DNA of 64,000 bases from NCBI GenBank assembly GCA_022649135.1, contig JALCNP010000004.1:1-64000 (forward strand), written 5' to 3'. The position numbers were made by a program, and so were the translations under genes. Of the stretch, positions 42,858 to 51,509 are shown in pieces (the stretch's first letter is position 1; every line of letters begins with the position of its first letter). The DNA is from Bifidobacterium sp. Lineage in GTDB: Bacteria > Actinomycetota > Actinomycetes > Actinomycetales > Bifidobacteriaceae. The notes beneath the pieces are model-generated. The model was not told the DNA's origin. It searched no databases and saw nothing but the letters and a program-made list of their open reading frames with translations.

Positions 42858-43949
42858 TCACCTTCCCGTGATGTCCGTCCTATAGGGGATTACCTTACGG
42901 CGCGTTGGATGCCAGCAGGCGACTCTGTGCCCGCCCGTGCCTGCATTGCGGAACGTGTGCGGGTGCGGGTCGAGGTTTGTGTTCGGATTCGGAGCGGTCG
43001 CGCATCCGCTTTCCGATATGCGGTCCAGCGACGGCCGCCGCTGTCGGCACTCGTGCGTGGCAAAGGGGCAGCGCGGGGCGAAAAGACAGCCGGCGTCATC
43101 GTTGCCCTCCTCAAGGATCCCTGTCGGAACCACCTGTTCCGCCGCCTTGTGCTCCAGTCCGCGCAGCAGGGGGATGGAGGACAGCAGAGCCTGTGTGTAG
43201 GGGTGTTCGGGGGCCTGGGAGATAACGCTTTCCGAGGGACCCTGCTCCACGACGGAGCCTCGGTACAGCACGGCGACCGTGCTGTTGTCGCCGATATACC
43301 GGGCAGATGCCAGATCGTGGGTGATGAACACGACGGATATGCCCAGGTCGTTGCGCAGCCTTCTCAGCAGTCCGAGAATCCCCAGTCGCAGGGAGACGTC
43401 GATCATGGACACGGCCTCGTCGGCGACAAGAACCTTCGGCTCCACCGCAAGCGCCCTGGCGATGACGATTCTCTGACGCATTCCGCCCGAAAGCTGATGG
43501 GGATATCGCGGCAGAACATAACCTGGATCCAGACCCACCAGGTCGAGGATGGCGGGTAGGTGCCGATCCACCCAATGAGAATCCTTGCCCGACTCCCGCG
43601 CATGCAGCCGCAGCACATCCATGAGGATCTCGTCAATGGTTCTCACCGGATTGAGCGCGGAGTAAGGATCCTGGTGAATCATCTGGATGCCGCGGAGGAA
43701 TTCCCTTCTCCGGCCGGCGTTCCACTTCGTGATGTCGGTGCCGTCACACAGTATCGTCCCGGATGTGGGCTGTTCGATTCCCGCGATGATTCGTCCAAGC
43801 GTGGACTTCCCGCATCCTGACTCTCCGATGATGGATATGGCCGAGCCGTCCGGGATGTCCAGATCCACACCGCGCAGAGCATGGACGGATTCCCCGCGCT
43901 TGCCGCCACGGACGCGGTAGGTTTTTTCTATGCCGACGAGTCTAATCAT
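42858..43949 (-). CDS. Oligopeptide/dipeptide-type ABC transporter ATP-binding protein (OppF-like)
   Basis: The 363-residue ATPase has Walker A GESGCGKSTLGRI (about residue 40), Q-loop region IHQDPYSALNPV (about 87), signature LSGGMRQRIVIARAL (about 150), Walker B VLVADEAVSMID (about 170) and the switch His in ITHDLASARYI. The C-terminal oligopeptide-transporter extension with the CxFAPRCPFATHEC cysteine pattern (about 300-315) marks it as OppF/DppF-type. The ATG at 43949 overlaps the OppD stop by 8 bases. It is the second ATPase of the five-gene importer. Confidence 0.94.
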   Translation of the reverse strand: MIRLVGIEKTYRVRGGKRGESVHALRGVDLDIPDGSAISIIGESGCGKSTLGRIIAGIEQPTSGTILCDGTDITKWNAGRRREFLRGIQMIHQDPYSALNPVRTIDEILMDVLRLHARESGKDSHWVDRHLPAILDLVGLDPGYVLPRYPHQLSGGMRQRIVIARALAVEPKVLVADEAVSMIDVSLRLGILGLLRRLRNDLGISVVFITHDLASARYIGDNSTVAVLYRGSVVEQGPSESVISQAPEHPYTQALLSSIPLLRGLEHKAAEQVVPTGILEEGNDDAGCLFAPRCPFATHECRQRRPSLDRISESGCATAPNPNTNLDPHPHTFRNAGTGGHRVACWHPTRRKVIPYRTDITGR

Positions 43950-45111
43950 GAGGGTGTCCTTGCACTGCGGGAGATGGTGGAATCCGGCGAAAACCCGTGC
44001 CACCGGCGGTGGAATCGTGCACGGTGGCGACCGCGGTGACCGCGGAGCCGTCTTCGGTACCAATGAAATGGCATGCCGCCAGACCCGAGGAGGAGCCGTG
44101 CTCCCTCATCGGCGGCGTCTGCTCCTCGCACCGGGCCGGATGGTCGCGCAGGAAGATCGGGCAGCGGTCCCTGAAGATGCAGCCTTTCCGCGCAATGGTG
44201 GTGAGTGTCGGCGGTCGGCCCGCGAGGGGCCGGGCCGCAGCGATGTCCCCGGTCAGTCGCGGCAGCGCCTGTATGAGACCGCGAGTGTAGGGGTGGGCGG
44301 GGTGCTGCAGTATCTCGACGGTGTCACCCACCTCGACCAGATGCCCGCCATAGAGAACCGCTATACGGTCTGCGATGTCCGCCACGACGCCGATGTCATG
44401 GGTCACCAGCAGTGTCGTGAGCCCCTGGGACCGGTGCACGCTTCGTATGATGTCGAGGATGTTCGCCTGCGTGATCATGTCGAGCGCTGTTGTCGGCTCG
44501 TCAAGCACGAGCACGTGGGGGCGCAGCACCAGGGCGAATGCGATCTCAACCCGTTGGCGCATTCCCCCGGAGAGCTGATGCTGATAGGATGTCAGGATTC
44601 TTTTCGCGGGCAGCCCCATGTGAGTGAGGATGTCGCTGAAGAAGTGCAGCAGCTCCTTCAGATCACCGACCTTGTGGGACCGGCCGAGATCCAGAACCTG
44701 CCTGCCTATTTTCTCCAGCGGGTTGAGTGAATTCTGGGCCGCCTGAAAAACGTACCCGATCTGAGCTCCCCGAATGGTGTTGAGTCGCTTCCGGTCGAAG
44801 GTGAGGACATCCCCTATCCCTTCGATGTCTATGGACCCTTCCGTGATGCGCCCGGGGGGCTGCACCGCGTTGACGGTGGCCATGGCGAGGGTGGATTTTC
44901 CCGACCCGGATTCGCCCACCAGGCCCGTGATGGTGCCTGGTTCGAGGGTGAGCGACACATGGTGGACGGCGGGAAGGAGAGTCTGGTTCACCGCATAGGC
45001 GACCGTGAGGTCGCGGATTTCGACGCCGGGCGCCGCGTCGGTGGCCGAGGGCGGCGTGGATGGCGCCTGCCGTCCGGTGCGGGGTGTGGTGGTCATGGGT
45101 TCGCCTTTCAT
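43942..45111 (-). CDS. Oligopeptide/dipeptide-type ABC transporter ATP-binding protein (OppD-like)
   Basis: The 389-residue ATPase has Walker A GESGSGKSTLAMA (about residue 67), Q-loop FQAAQNSLNP (about 125), signature LSGGMRQRVEIAFAL (about 186), Walker B VLVLDEPTTALD (about 206), switch His VTHDIGVV and the Opp-type C-terminal extension with CIFRDRCPIFLRDHPARC (about 330). The start at 45111 overlaps the permease stop (ATGA) and has GGGAG 6 bases before it; MTTTPRTG at 45096 is an alternative. The much longer open frame upstream merely reads antisense-like through the permease gene. Confidence 0.93.
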   Translation of the reverse strand: MKGEPMTTTPRTGRQAPSTPPSATDAAPGVEIRDLTVAYAVNQTLLPAVHHVSLTLEPGTITGLVGESGSGKSTLAMATVNAVQPPGRITEGSIDIEGIGDVLTFDRKRLNTIRGAQIGYVFQAAQNSLNPLEKIGRQVLDLGRSHKVGDLKELLHFFSDILTHMGLPAKRILTSYQHQLSGGMRQRVEIAFALVLRPHVLVLDEPTTALDMITQANILDIIRSVHRSQGLTTLLVTHDIGVVADIADRIAVLYGGHLVEVGDTVEILQHPAHPYTRGLIQALPRLTGDIAAARPLAGRPPTLTTIARKGCIFRDRCPIFLRDHPARCEEQTPPMREHGSSSGLAACHFIGTEDGSAVTAVATVHDSTAGGTGFRRIPPSPAVQGHPHD

Positions 45112-46004
45112 GAATTCTCCCTCAGGCGGGGGTTGAACACTTCGTCGAGGGCGTCGATGAGAAGCACCACCCCGAGGGTGAGCAGAAGTATGGCGATCAG
45201 TGGCGAAAGCAGATAGGACAGGCCGACTCCGGTGAGCGTGACCCCGTTGTTCACGGCAAGCTGGATCATCACGCCCCAATTGGATGAGGTGAACGGGAGA
45301 ACTCCCAGATAGAACAGCCCGACCTGGGAGTAGATGGAGTTCGTTATGCCCATGAGAAGATTCATGGCGACGAAAGGCGCCATATTCGGGAGCAGCTCCT
45401 TGAAGACGATATATCGGACCGGGAAGCCGAGCCCCCGGGCCGCCTCCACGAACCCGCGGCTTCGCAGCGACATGGTCTGGGCTCGGATCGCGCGCGCCAG
45501 ACCGCCCCACCCGGTGATTCCGAGCACGATCCCCATGGTCCAGGGGGAACCGAACTTCCAGACGATGGAGAGCACGAGAAGGAGGGGGAAGTTGGGTATG
45601 GTCAGTATGATGTCCGTGACCCGCATCAGCGCCGAATCGGTGAAGCCCTGACGGAAGCCCGCATAAAGGCCGATGGTCACACCGATGACCACGGTGATGA
45701 GGGAGGCTATCGCCGCCGAAAGAAGCACGTACTGTGTGCCTGTCATGAGAAGGGCCAGGACGTCCACTCCCTGAAAATCCGTTCCCAGGGGATGGCTGAG
45801 GCTGGGTGGCCCGAAAAGGTTGTTCGCGTCAACGGGAAGCGTCCCGCGGTACAGGAGTCTTCCGAAAACCGCAAAGAACGTGTAGATCACGACGATGACG
45901 GCCCCGAACATCCTGCCCGGCTTGTGTTTCAGCGATTTCCAGAGGATGCGGGGGAAGTTGTTGCGGCCTGTGTGGCGGTCGAATCGTGGCTTGTCGTCGA
46001 TCAT
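45108..46004 (-). CDS. Oligopeptide/dipeptide-type ABC transporter permease (OppC-like)
   Basis: The 298-residue permease starts with an N-terminal membrane segment preceded by a charged leader, then HPLGTDFQGVDVLALLMTG (about residue 70-88), which is diagnostic for OppC/DppC proteins (HPLGTD...RD pattern). It has about six membrane segments and the EAA loop with EAARGLGFPVRYIVFKELLP (about 188). It overlaps both neighbours by 4 bases. Together with the OppB-like permease it forms the channel of the importer. Confidence 0.94.
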   Translation of the reverse strand: MIDDKPRFDRHTGRNNFPRILWKSLKHKPGRMFGAVIVVIYTFFAVFGRLLYRGTLPVDANNLFGPPSLSHPLGTDFQGVDVLALLMTGTQYVLLSAAIASLITVVIGVTIGLYAGFRQGFTDSALMRVTDIILTIPNFPLLLVLSIVWKFGSPWTMGIVLGITGWGGLARAIRAQTMSLRSRGFVEAARGLGFPVRYIVFKELLPNMAPFVAMNLLMGITNSIYSQVGLFYLGVLPFTSSNWGVMIQLAVNNGVTLTGVGLSYLLSPLIAILLLTLGVVLLIDALDEVFNPRLRENS

Positions 46005-47011
46005 ATTCTTTCTCCCCCTCTGCGCACGCGAGGATCAATGGCCGTGTACAGCAGGTCGGCCAGAAGATTCGCCACGATGACGGCCACGGTGATGAGCAGG
46101 AACGCGCCGTTCATGACGGGGTAGTCCCGCTGTCCCACGCTGCTGATGAGTAGCTGGCCCATTCCCGGGTAGTTGAATGCGTTCTCGATGAAAACCGATC
46201 CGCCGAACATGAATCCCAGGGACAGCGTAAGGACCGTGAACAGGGGGAGGACCGCATTGTGGGCGATGTAGGTGAAGATCCTGCGCCGCGACAGGCCCCT
46301 GACTTCCGCTGCCAGGATGAAATCGTCGCCCATGACGGAGACGACCGAGGATTTCATCGTCAGCAGGTAGCCGCCGAAGCTGGACAGGGCGAAGGCGGAT
46401 GCCGGGAGGACGGCGTGGGAGAGAAGCGATGCCACATAGGGCGCGTTGAATCCTGGTTCGAGGGTCCCGTCGACGGGACCGGTGGAGAAGAGCGGGAACT
46501 TGACCGTGAGGAACGTCACCAGGATCAGGGCCATCACATACTGGGGAATGCCATGCAGCACAGATCCGAGGATGGTCAGACCGCTGCCCAGACGGGTGTC
46601 GCGTCTGATGGCGGCGATGACACCCAGGACCACCCCCAGGGCGGCGCTGGTCAGCACCCCCGCGAGGACCAGGCCCACCGTCCATGAGACGGCGGAGCCC
46701 AGTTCCCTGCTCACGGGTATGCCTTCGGCGGTGATCGACGTTCCGAAATTCCCGTGAACCAGTTGGATGAGGTAGTCCCCGTACTGCTGGAGCAGGGAGC
46801 CGTTGGGCATGAAACCGTAGATGCTGGCCGTCAGCGCCCTGGCCTGCTGGGGGGTCTTCCCCTGCATGAGGAGGTTCTCGTAGGCGGTCTCCAAGGGGTC
46901 GCCCGGCATGAGCTTGATCAGGAAGAAGGTGAATGTGCACACCACCCAGATGGTGAGGAAGGCCCTCAGAAGGCTGGTTGCCAGATACCGCAGGTTCGCC
47001 ATCATGCGCAT
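46001..47011 (-). CDS. Oligopeptide/dipeptide-type ABC transporter permease (OppB-like)
   Basis: The 336-residue permease has the OppB/DppB layout: N-terminal membrane segment LLRAFLTIWVVCTFTFFLIK followed by LMPGDPLE (about 34), a roughly 70-residue external loop with QYGDYLIQLVHGNFGTSI, then five membrane segments and the EAA loop AAEVRGLSRRRIFTYIAHNAVLP (about 232, read in part) and VENAFNYPGMGQLL-type sequence. It begins 30 bases after the binding-protein gene. The Shine-Dalgarno sequence is weak, so coupling to the upstream gene is likely. Confidence 0.94.
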   Translation of the reverse strand: MRMMANLRYLATSLLRAFLTIWVVCTFTFFLIKLMPGDPLETAYENLLMQGKTPQQARALTASIYGFMPNGSLLQQYGDYLIQLVHGNFGTSITAEGIPVSRELGSAVSWTVGLVLAGVLTSAALGVVLGVIAAIRRDTRLGSGLTILGSVLHGIPQYVMALILVTFLTVKFPLFSTGPVDGTLEPGFNAPYVASLLSHAVLPASAFALSSFGGYLLTMKSSVVSVMGDDFILAAEVRGLSRRRIFTYIAHNAVLPLFTVLTLSLGFMFGGSVFIENAFNYPGMGQLLISSVGQRDYPVMNGAFLLITVAVIVANLLADLLYTAIDPRVRRGGERI

Positions 47012-47041
47012 CGCCCGGCCCGCCGGCCGCGTCTGTCCGGG

Positions 47042-48853
47042 CTATTTCTTCGTGATGTAGCCATATTGCATCCAGACTCCAGGCTGGTTGTGCAGAAGCC
47101 AGCTGTCGTTCTTCGGGAAGTTGGAGAATCGTGACGTGTTGACGAACTGCAGGTTCTTGTAGTCCCAGATCTGGAATATCGGCAGCTGATCGTTGGTCAG
47201 TCCCGCCAGTTTCCTGACAGTGTCGGACTTCGTCGCCCCGGTGGTGGTCTGCAGTGTTGCTGCGAGCTCTCCGGGGTCGATGCTGCTCCCGTCGTACTGC
47301 TCGTGTTCCGGACTCGCCATCCAGTTGCCGTTCTTTCCCGCGGCCGAGTGGACGGCGCCGCTGCCGGATGCCGTCCATCCGTTGGATGTCCCGTAGACGC
47401 GCTGATAGGCGTTGTAGGCGTCGGGGCCCAAGGCCGCGAGCCAGAAGGCCACCGGGAATTTGCCCTGCGCCAGATCGGACAGGTATGTTGCGTAGTCCGC
47501 TGAGGTGTTGAGCTGGGAGGACACTCCGACCGCCGTCAGATCGCTGGTGATGCTTTTGCCCGCCGCCACCCAGTCGGAGAAGCCGTTGGCCACTTGTATG
47601 TTCACGGTGAGCGGCTTGCCGTCCGTCGTCCTCCATATGCCGTCGACCTTCTTCAGCCCGGCCTTCGAGAAGCATTCGGCAGCCTTGCTGGGGCTGTATG
47701 CGTAATCGTTCAGATGCGCCCCCTTGAGGTAAAGGTCGTTGACCTTCGAAACCATGCCGGTGGTCGTATCCGATGCGGTTCCACTGGTGCTTTCGCCGAT
47801 TTTCGTGGCTGTCGCGCGGTTGATCGCATAGGCGACGCCCCTGCGGACCCAGACGTTGTCGAAGGGCTTGACGTTTTGGTTGAAGGCAAGCGCCGCGCTG
47901 ACGAAGCTGACTCCCTCGACGGTGGAATTGCCGTGCACGGCAAGGATGCTTTTCAGCATGCTCGCCGATGTCGCGGTGTAGGGGGCCACGTCAAGTTGCC
48001 CGGATTTGAGGTAGGTCCAGATCTGCTGATTGCTGTTGTAGCTTTTCAGGACCACCTGCGTGGGGGCTATGCGGGAGGAGTCGAAGAAGTTCGGGTTCTT
48101 GGCGAGGATGGCCTCGCTGGGATTGACGCGTGTGAGGGAGAAGGGTCCGCAGGAGATGTCTTTTTTAGGTCCGAGGGACGTCATTTTTTTACCAAAGGCG
48201 GCGATGTCCGCGGATGCCTGTTTCTTCTGGGCTTCCGTCGCCGTGGCCGAGGTCTCTAGGGAGACCTCGTTCCAGAAGTTCTTGGGAATCTTGGCGTTCC
48301 AGAATGAGGAGGGCACCACTATCGTGGTCAGCACGTTCGAAAGGAAGGTACTGGCTTGGGCGTCCGTGTTCTGGGTGACCGATATGGTCGTGGCGCCCGC
48401 CGTCTTTGCTGTCATGGCGGAGGTGCCGTTGGCTATGGAGAGGGCCAGGGATGCCTTGACGTCGTCGGAGGTCACGGCCGCCCCGTTCGACCATGCGGCC
48501 TTGGGGTTGATGTGCACCGTCACCGTGTGCCCGTCCGCGCTGAGGTTCCAGCTTGTCGCGATGTTCGGGGCGTAGGCTGTCGGGTCGGAGATCGAATACT
48601 TTGACCAGGCGAGCTGTTCCTTGTTGTATCCGGTGAACATGTTCGCCACCTGGTTGTAGGGGTTGATGGGGGCATTGACGTTGATCGACTGGTTTTCGTC
48701 GATGGTGGTGAACGTCCGGGAGGATGCCCCGGCCGAGGCGGATCCGCCGCAGCCGGAAAGCAGCATCGCCGCCCCGACCATGGCGGCGACGACCGGTGAC
48801 TTTGCCAGATTGCGTGGATGTGGACCGCAGTGTTTCAGACTGTGCAGATGCAT
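47042..48853 (-). CDS. Oligopeptide-type ABC transporter solute-binding lipoprotein
   Basis: This 603-residue family 5 binding lipoprotein has a signal sequence and lipobox LSGC with Cys at residue 35, then the domain with YNKEQLAWSKYS, TVTVHINPKAAWSNGAAVTSDDV (about residues 110-132, read in part; strongly conserved in OppA/DppA), and RRGVAYAINRATATKIGES. The start at 48853 follows GGGAGGG at 4-5 bases; a frame open to 48997 has no such site. Cluster 5 proteins bind peptides, nickel, or in some cases murein peptides (MppA). Among peptidoglycan-degrading enzymes, a muropeptide or MurNAc-containing disaccharide is the likely ligand. Confidence 0.92.
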   Translation of the reverse strand: MHLHSLKHCGPHPRNLAKSPVVAAMVGAAMLLSGCGGSASAGASSRTFTTIDENQSINVNAPINPYNQVANMFTGYNKEQLAWSKYSISDPTAYAPNIATSWNLSADGHTVTVHINPKAAWSNGAAVTSDDVKASLALSIANGTSAMTAKTAGATTISVTQNTDAQASTFLSNVLTTIVVPSSFWNAKIPKNFWNEVSLETSATATEAQKKQASADIAAFGKKMTSLGPKKDISCGPFSLTRVNPSEAILAKNPNFFDSSRIAPTQVVLKSYNSNQQIWTYLKSGQLDVAPYTATSASMLKSILAVHGNSTVEGVSFVSAALAFNQNVKPFDNVWVRRGVAYAINRATATKIGESTSGTASDTTTGMVSKVNDLYLKGAHLNDYAYSPSKAAECFSKAGLKKVDGIWRTTDGKPLTVNIQVANGFSDWVAAGKSITSDLTAVGVSSQLNTSADYATYLSDLAQGKFPVAFWLAALGPDAYNAYQRVYGTSNGWTASGSGAVHSAAGKNGNWMASPEHEQYDGSSIDPGELAATLQTTTGATKSDTVRKLAGLTNDQLPIFQIWDYKNLQFVNTSRFSNFPKNDSWLLHNQPGVWMQYGYITKK

Positions 48854-48929
48854 GATACCCTCCCCGGATGTGTGGTGTGCGGTGTTAGAAAGCACAGTAT
48901 TCCTGCATTTCGTGCGCTGTGTTAATTTA

Positions 48930-48955
48930 TTCCAAGAATATGTAACATCTTGGAA
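48930..48955. promoter_or_regulatory. Inverted repeat upstream of the muropeptide binding-protein gene
   Basis: TTCCAAGA (48930-48937) and TCTTGGAA (48948-48955) are perfect arms separated by 10 AT-rich bases. The element lies 77-102 bases before the binding-protein start in an AT-rich patch that probably includes the promoter. A MurR operator is a possibility. Confidence 0.5.
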
Positions 48956-49069
48956 ACTTTTATCATCCATGGGAGGAAAGAACCGGATGCCGCCCACGCG
49001 GGTGGGTGCGCGCGCATCCTGTTGATGGCGGCCATGGGGGATGCGTTGCGCGCGCGGGCAGGGAAGCCA

Positions 49070-49090
49070 GCCCGCATCTGAGGTGCGGGC
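49070..49090 (-). terminator. Weak terminator-like hairpin after namZ
   Basis: GCCCGCA (49070-49076) pairs with TGCGGGC (49084-49090), 15 bases after the namZ stop on the minus strand. There is no T-run, so partial termination at best. Confidence 0.35.
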
Positions 49091-49105
49091 ATGGTATGCG
49101 GTGGG

Positions 49106-50281
49106 TCAGTCAGCCGTGAAGATGTCCGGAGGGTAGATTTCGGCGGGGATCCTGGTCTCCTCCACCGCGAGGGGTGTCACATCGTCGCCGGCGGCAATGA
49201 CGCGCCTGAGCCTATCGCTTCCCCACAGGAGGTCAATCGTGTGCCGTCCTCCCGGCGATGAGGAGGGAAGTATAGAGAAGTCCTTCGGGTAGAGCTCGCG
49301 CAGGCCCGACAGCACCGCCAACCCCGTGCGCACCGGTCGAAAGGCCGTCGGGTCGACAACGTGCAGATAGGCCCCATGGCATACGTCCCCCGCATGCTTG
49401 CTGAACGAAGGCATGAACGACACGGCTCTGAAGAGGGCCCCGGGCAGTGCGAGAGATGTCAGGTAGGCCGCCAGGCGATCGTCGGCCCAGGGCGCTCCGA
49501 ACATTTCGAAGGGATGGGTCGTTCCGCGTCCCTCAGAGCAGTTGGTCCCCTCCAGAAGCCCCATCCCGGGGTAGACGCGTGCGGTTCCTATGGTGGCCAG
49601 ATTGGGGGAGGGAGGAAGCCATGCCGTCGGTTCGCCCATGAAACCGCTGGGTGGGCAGAAGGCGTGGATCACCCGCAGGTCAGCCGTTCGCAGGCCGTCG
49701 CGTGCATCATGGCTGACCGTCAACCGTGCCATCTGCCCCAGTGTCAGACCGTGACGAATCGGTATCGGCACACGCCCGACGAAACTTTCGTACCGTTCGT
49801 CGAGCAGGGGACCCTCCACCGCCTCCCGACCCAGCGGATTGGGGCGGTCGAGCACGACAAAGGGCAGACCCAGCCTTCCTGCGGCTCGCAGGGCGTCGAT
49901 CATGGTCGAGGAGTAAGTCCAGAATCGGGTGCCGACATCCTGAAGGTCGAAGACGAGCATATCCGCATGCGTCTCCGCCACGGCTTCATCCATAAGGTCT
50001 CGCGAGAGAGCATAAAGGTCGATGATGGGAAGGCCCGTCCGGGGATCCGTGGTGGAGCGCTCGCCATGCCCCGCCTGAGCGGTGCCGTTCATTCCATGTT
50101 CCGGGCTGAACAGTGCCACCACCCTTATGCCCGATGCGATCAACGCATCCACTGCCCGGTGATAATCGCGAGTCACCGACGTGAAATTCGTGATCAGTCC
50201 GATGTGGCGGGCCCCGATGGCGCGTGCGCGCAGATCGTGGTCCAGGACGATGCGCTCAAGACCGGTTACCGGTGATTCCAT
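49106..50281 (-). CDS. Exo-beta-N-acetylmuramidase NamZ-like (DUF1343, GH171)
   Basis: DUF1343 proteins include Bacillus NamZ (YbbC), which cuts MurNAc from the non-reducing end of peptidoglycan fragments such as MurNAc-GlcNAc. The 391-residue product matches over its length: GLITNFTSVTRDY (about 28), VVALFSPEHGMNG (about 55), LVFDLQDVGTRFWTYSSTM (about 110), LDRPNPLGREAVEGP (about 143), GMGLLEGTNCSEGRGTTHPFEMFGAPW (about 242, read in part) and the C-terminal DLLWGSDRLR. No signal peptide is present, unlike secreted Bacillus NamZ, so a cytoplasmic role after import is likely. It overlaps the upstream hydrolase gene by 16 bases. Confidence 0.92.
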   Translation of the reverse strand: MESPVTGLERIVLDHDLRARAIGARHIGLITNFTSVTRDYHRAVDALIASGIRVVALFSPEHGMNGTAQAGHGERSTTDPRTGLPIIDLYALSRDLMDEAVAETHADMLVFDLQDVGTRFWTYSSTMIDALRAAGRLGLPFVVLDRPNPLGREAVEGPLLDERYESFVGRVPIPIRHGLTLGQMARLTVSHDARDGLRTADLRVIHAFCPPSGFMGEPTAWLPPSPNLATIGTARVYPGMGLLEGTNCSEGRGTTHPFEMFGAPWADDRLAAYLTSLALPGALFRAVSFMPSFSKHAGDVCHGAYLHVVDPTAFRPVRTGLAVLSGLRELYPKDFSILPSSSPGGRHTIDLLWGSDRLRRVIAAGDDVTPLAVEETRIPAEIYPPDIFTAD

Positions 50282-51480
50282 GGCCCGTTCCCTGTGCCCC
50301 GCCTCGTGGTGTTGTCCTTCTGGTCCACCCATGCGAAGGCGGCTTCGGCCACCGCCGGGCGCAGGGCCGTGACCAGGTTGCGGGAGCGTGAGGGGTGGAC
50401 GCGGTTGGTCAGCAGAACGATGGTGAGGGCTCTCCGGCGGTCGATCTGGAAGGACGTTCCCGTGAACCCGGTGTGCCCGCGCGATTCGCCCCCGTGGACG
50501 CCCATCCAATGGGTGGCGCCGATCTGCAGGCCGAGGCTGGCACCGTTAAGGGAGTTCTCCTCAAACGGGACGGCTCTTTTCACGATGCGCGCAAGTTCGT
50601 CGTCCCAGAGCAGATGCGACGCCGGTTCACAGGCCCCGATGCGCAGGGTCTCCGCGAAGTCGGCCACGGCCCGGGCCGTGGCGAACAGCCCGGCATTGGC
50701 GCATTCGCCGCCCATCGCCCATGAGGTTTCGTCGTGGACGTCACCCTGTATCATGCCTCGATGCAGTTCCGGCGCGTATTCCGTGCATGCTGTGAGTTTC
50801 GGATCGGGATGGAAGGTGACCTGGTCAAGCCCCAGCGGTTCGAGGGTGTATGCGCGCACCAGCTCGGGCCACTGCCGGCCTGTGACCCGCTCCGCCAGCA
50901 CCATCGCCGTGTTGAAGCTCACGTCGGAATACCTTCTGCGCTGTCCGGGCTCGGAGTCGAGGGGTGTGGAGAGGAGATCCTCCTCCAGTTCGTTTTTCAT
51001 GGAGGCGATGGGACTGGTCGTGAGCCGTTCGGGCCCGCCTGCGCGTAGGGTGGCGAGAAGGGGCGTGCGCCAGCCGTACCAGCTCGGCGGCAGCCCGGCG
51101 GTGTGGGTGAGCAGATGCCGCAGCGTGGCCTTTCTCTTCCCCGGTTCTGCCCATGGGGCAAGCGTCCTTCCGACGGGTTCGTCCAGGTCGAGGATCCCCT
51201 CGCGAACCATGGACAGCAGCGTGTATGCGGAGAACGTCTTGGTCAGCGATGCCAGATCGAACATGGTCGAGGGTGTGGCGTTGACCCGGTCATGCTCATC
51301 CAGCTGTGCGCCGTCGTTCCCGTACGTGGCCAGGACACCGGTGGTGAGGTCGACCAGGACCTCCCCGTGCTGGAGTATCAGGCATTGGGCGGCACTGAAC
51401 GCTCCCTCGGCACGCTGGGTCTCGATCATGGCCCGGACTGTCCCGGTCAGAGACGATTGAGGTTCGAATACGGTTGGCAT
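50266..51480 (-). CDS. Serine beta-lactamase-fold hydrolase (AmiE/YbbE-like)
   Basis: The 404-residue protein has the class C beta-lactamase/DD-peptidase fold: nucleophile serine in SLTK (about residue 63), YSD in place of the usual YxN (about 160), and a late HTGFTGTS motif (about 342). In Bacillus the neighbour of nagZ and namZ, AmiE (YbbE), has this fold and releases peptides from MurNAc; that activity is inferred here from the matching neighbourhood. No signal peptide is seen. The ATG at 51480 has GGAG 8 bases upstream; an ATG at 51513 overlapping the kinase stop (ATGA) is a fair alternative adding 11 residues. Confidence 0.86.
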   Translation of the reverse strand: MPTVFEPQSSLTGTVRAMIETQRAEGAFSAAQCLILQHGEVLVDLTTGVLATYGNDGAQLDEHDRVNATPSTMFDLASLTKTFSAYTLLSMVREGILDLDEPVGRTLAPWAEPGKRKATLRHLLTHTAGLPPSWYGWRTPLLATLRAGGPERLTTSPIASMKNELEEDLLSTPLDSEPGQRRRYSDVSFNTAMVLAERVTGRQWPELVRAYTLEPLGLDQVTFHPDPKLTACTEYAPELHRGMIQGDVHDETSWAMGGECANAGLFATARAVADFAETLRIGACEPASHLLWDDELARIVKRAVPFEENSLNGASLGLQIGATHWMGVHGGESRGHTGFTGTSFQIDRRRALTIVLLTNRVHPSRSRNLVTALRPAVAEAAFAWVDQKDNTTRRGTGNGPWNHR

Positions 51481-51509
51481 GCCACCGCTCCTTTTCGCGC
51501 AATGTGTGG

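Noticed and set aside
46035-47675. 546-codon antisense-style frame on the minus strand overlapping the importer permease and binding protein
   Set aside because: It is an alternative frame of the same strand over two certain genes, with a Gly/Arg/His-rich nonsense composition.
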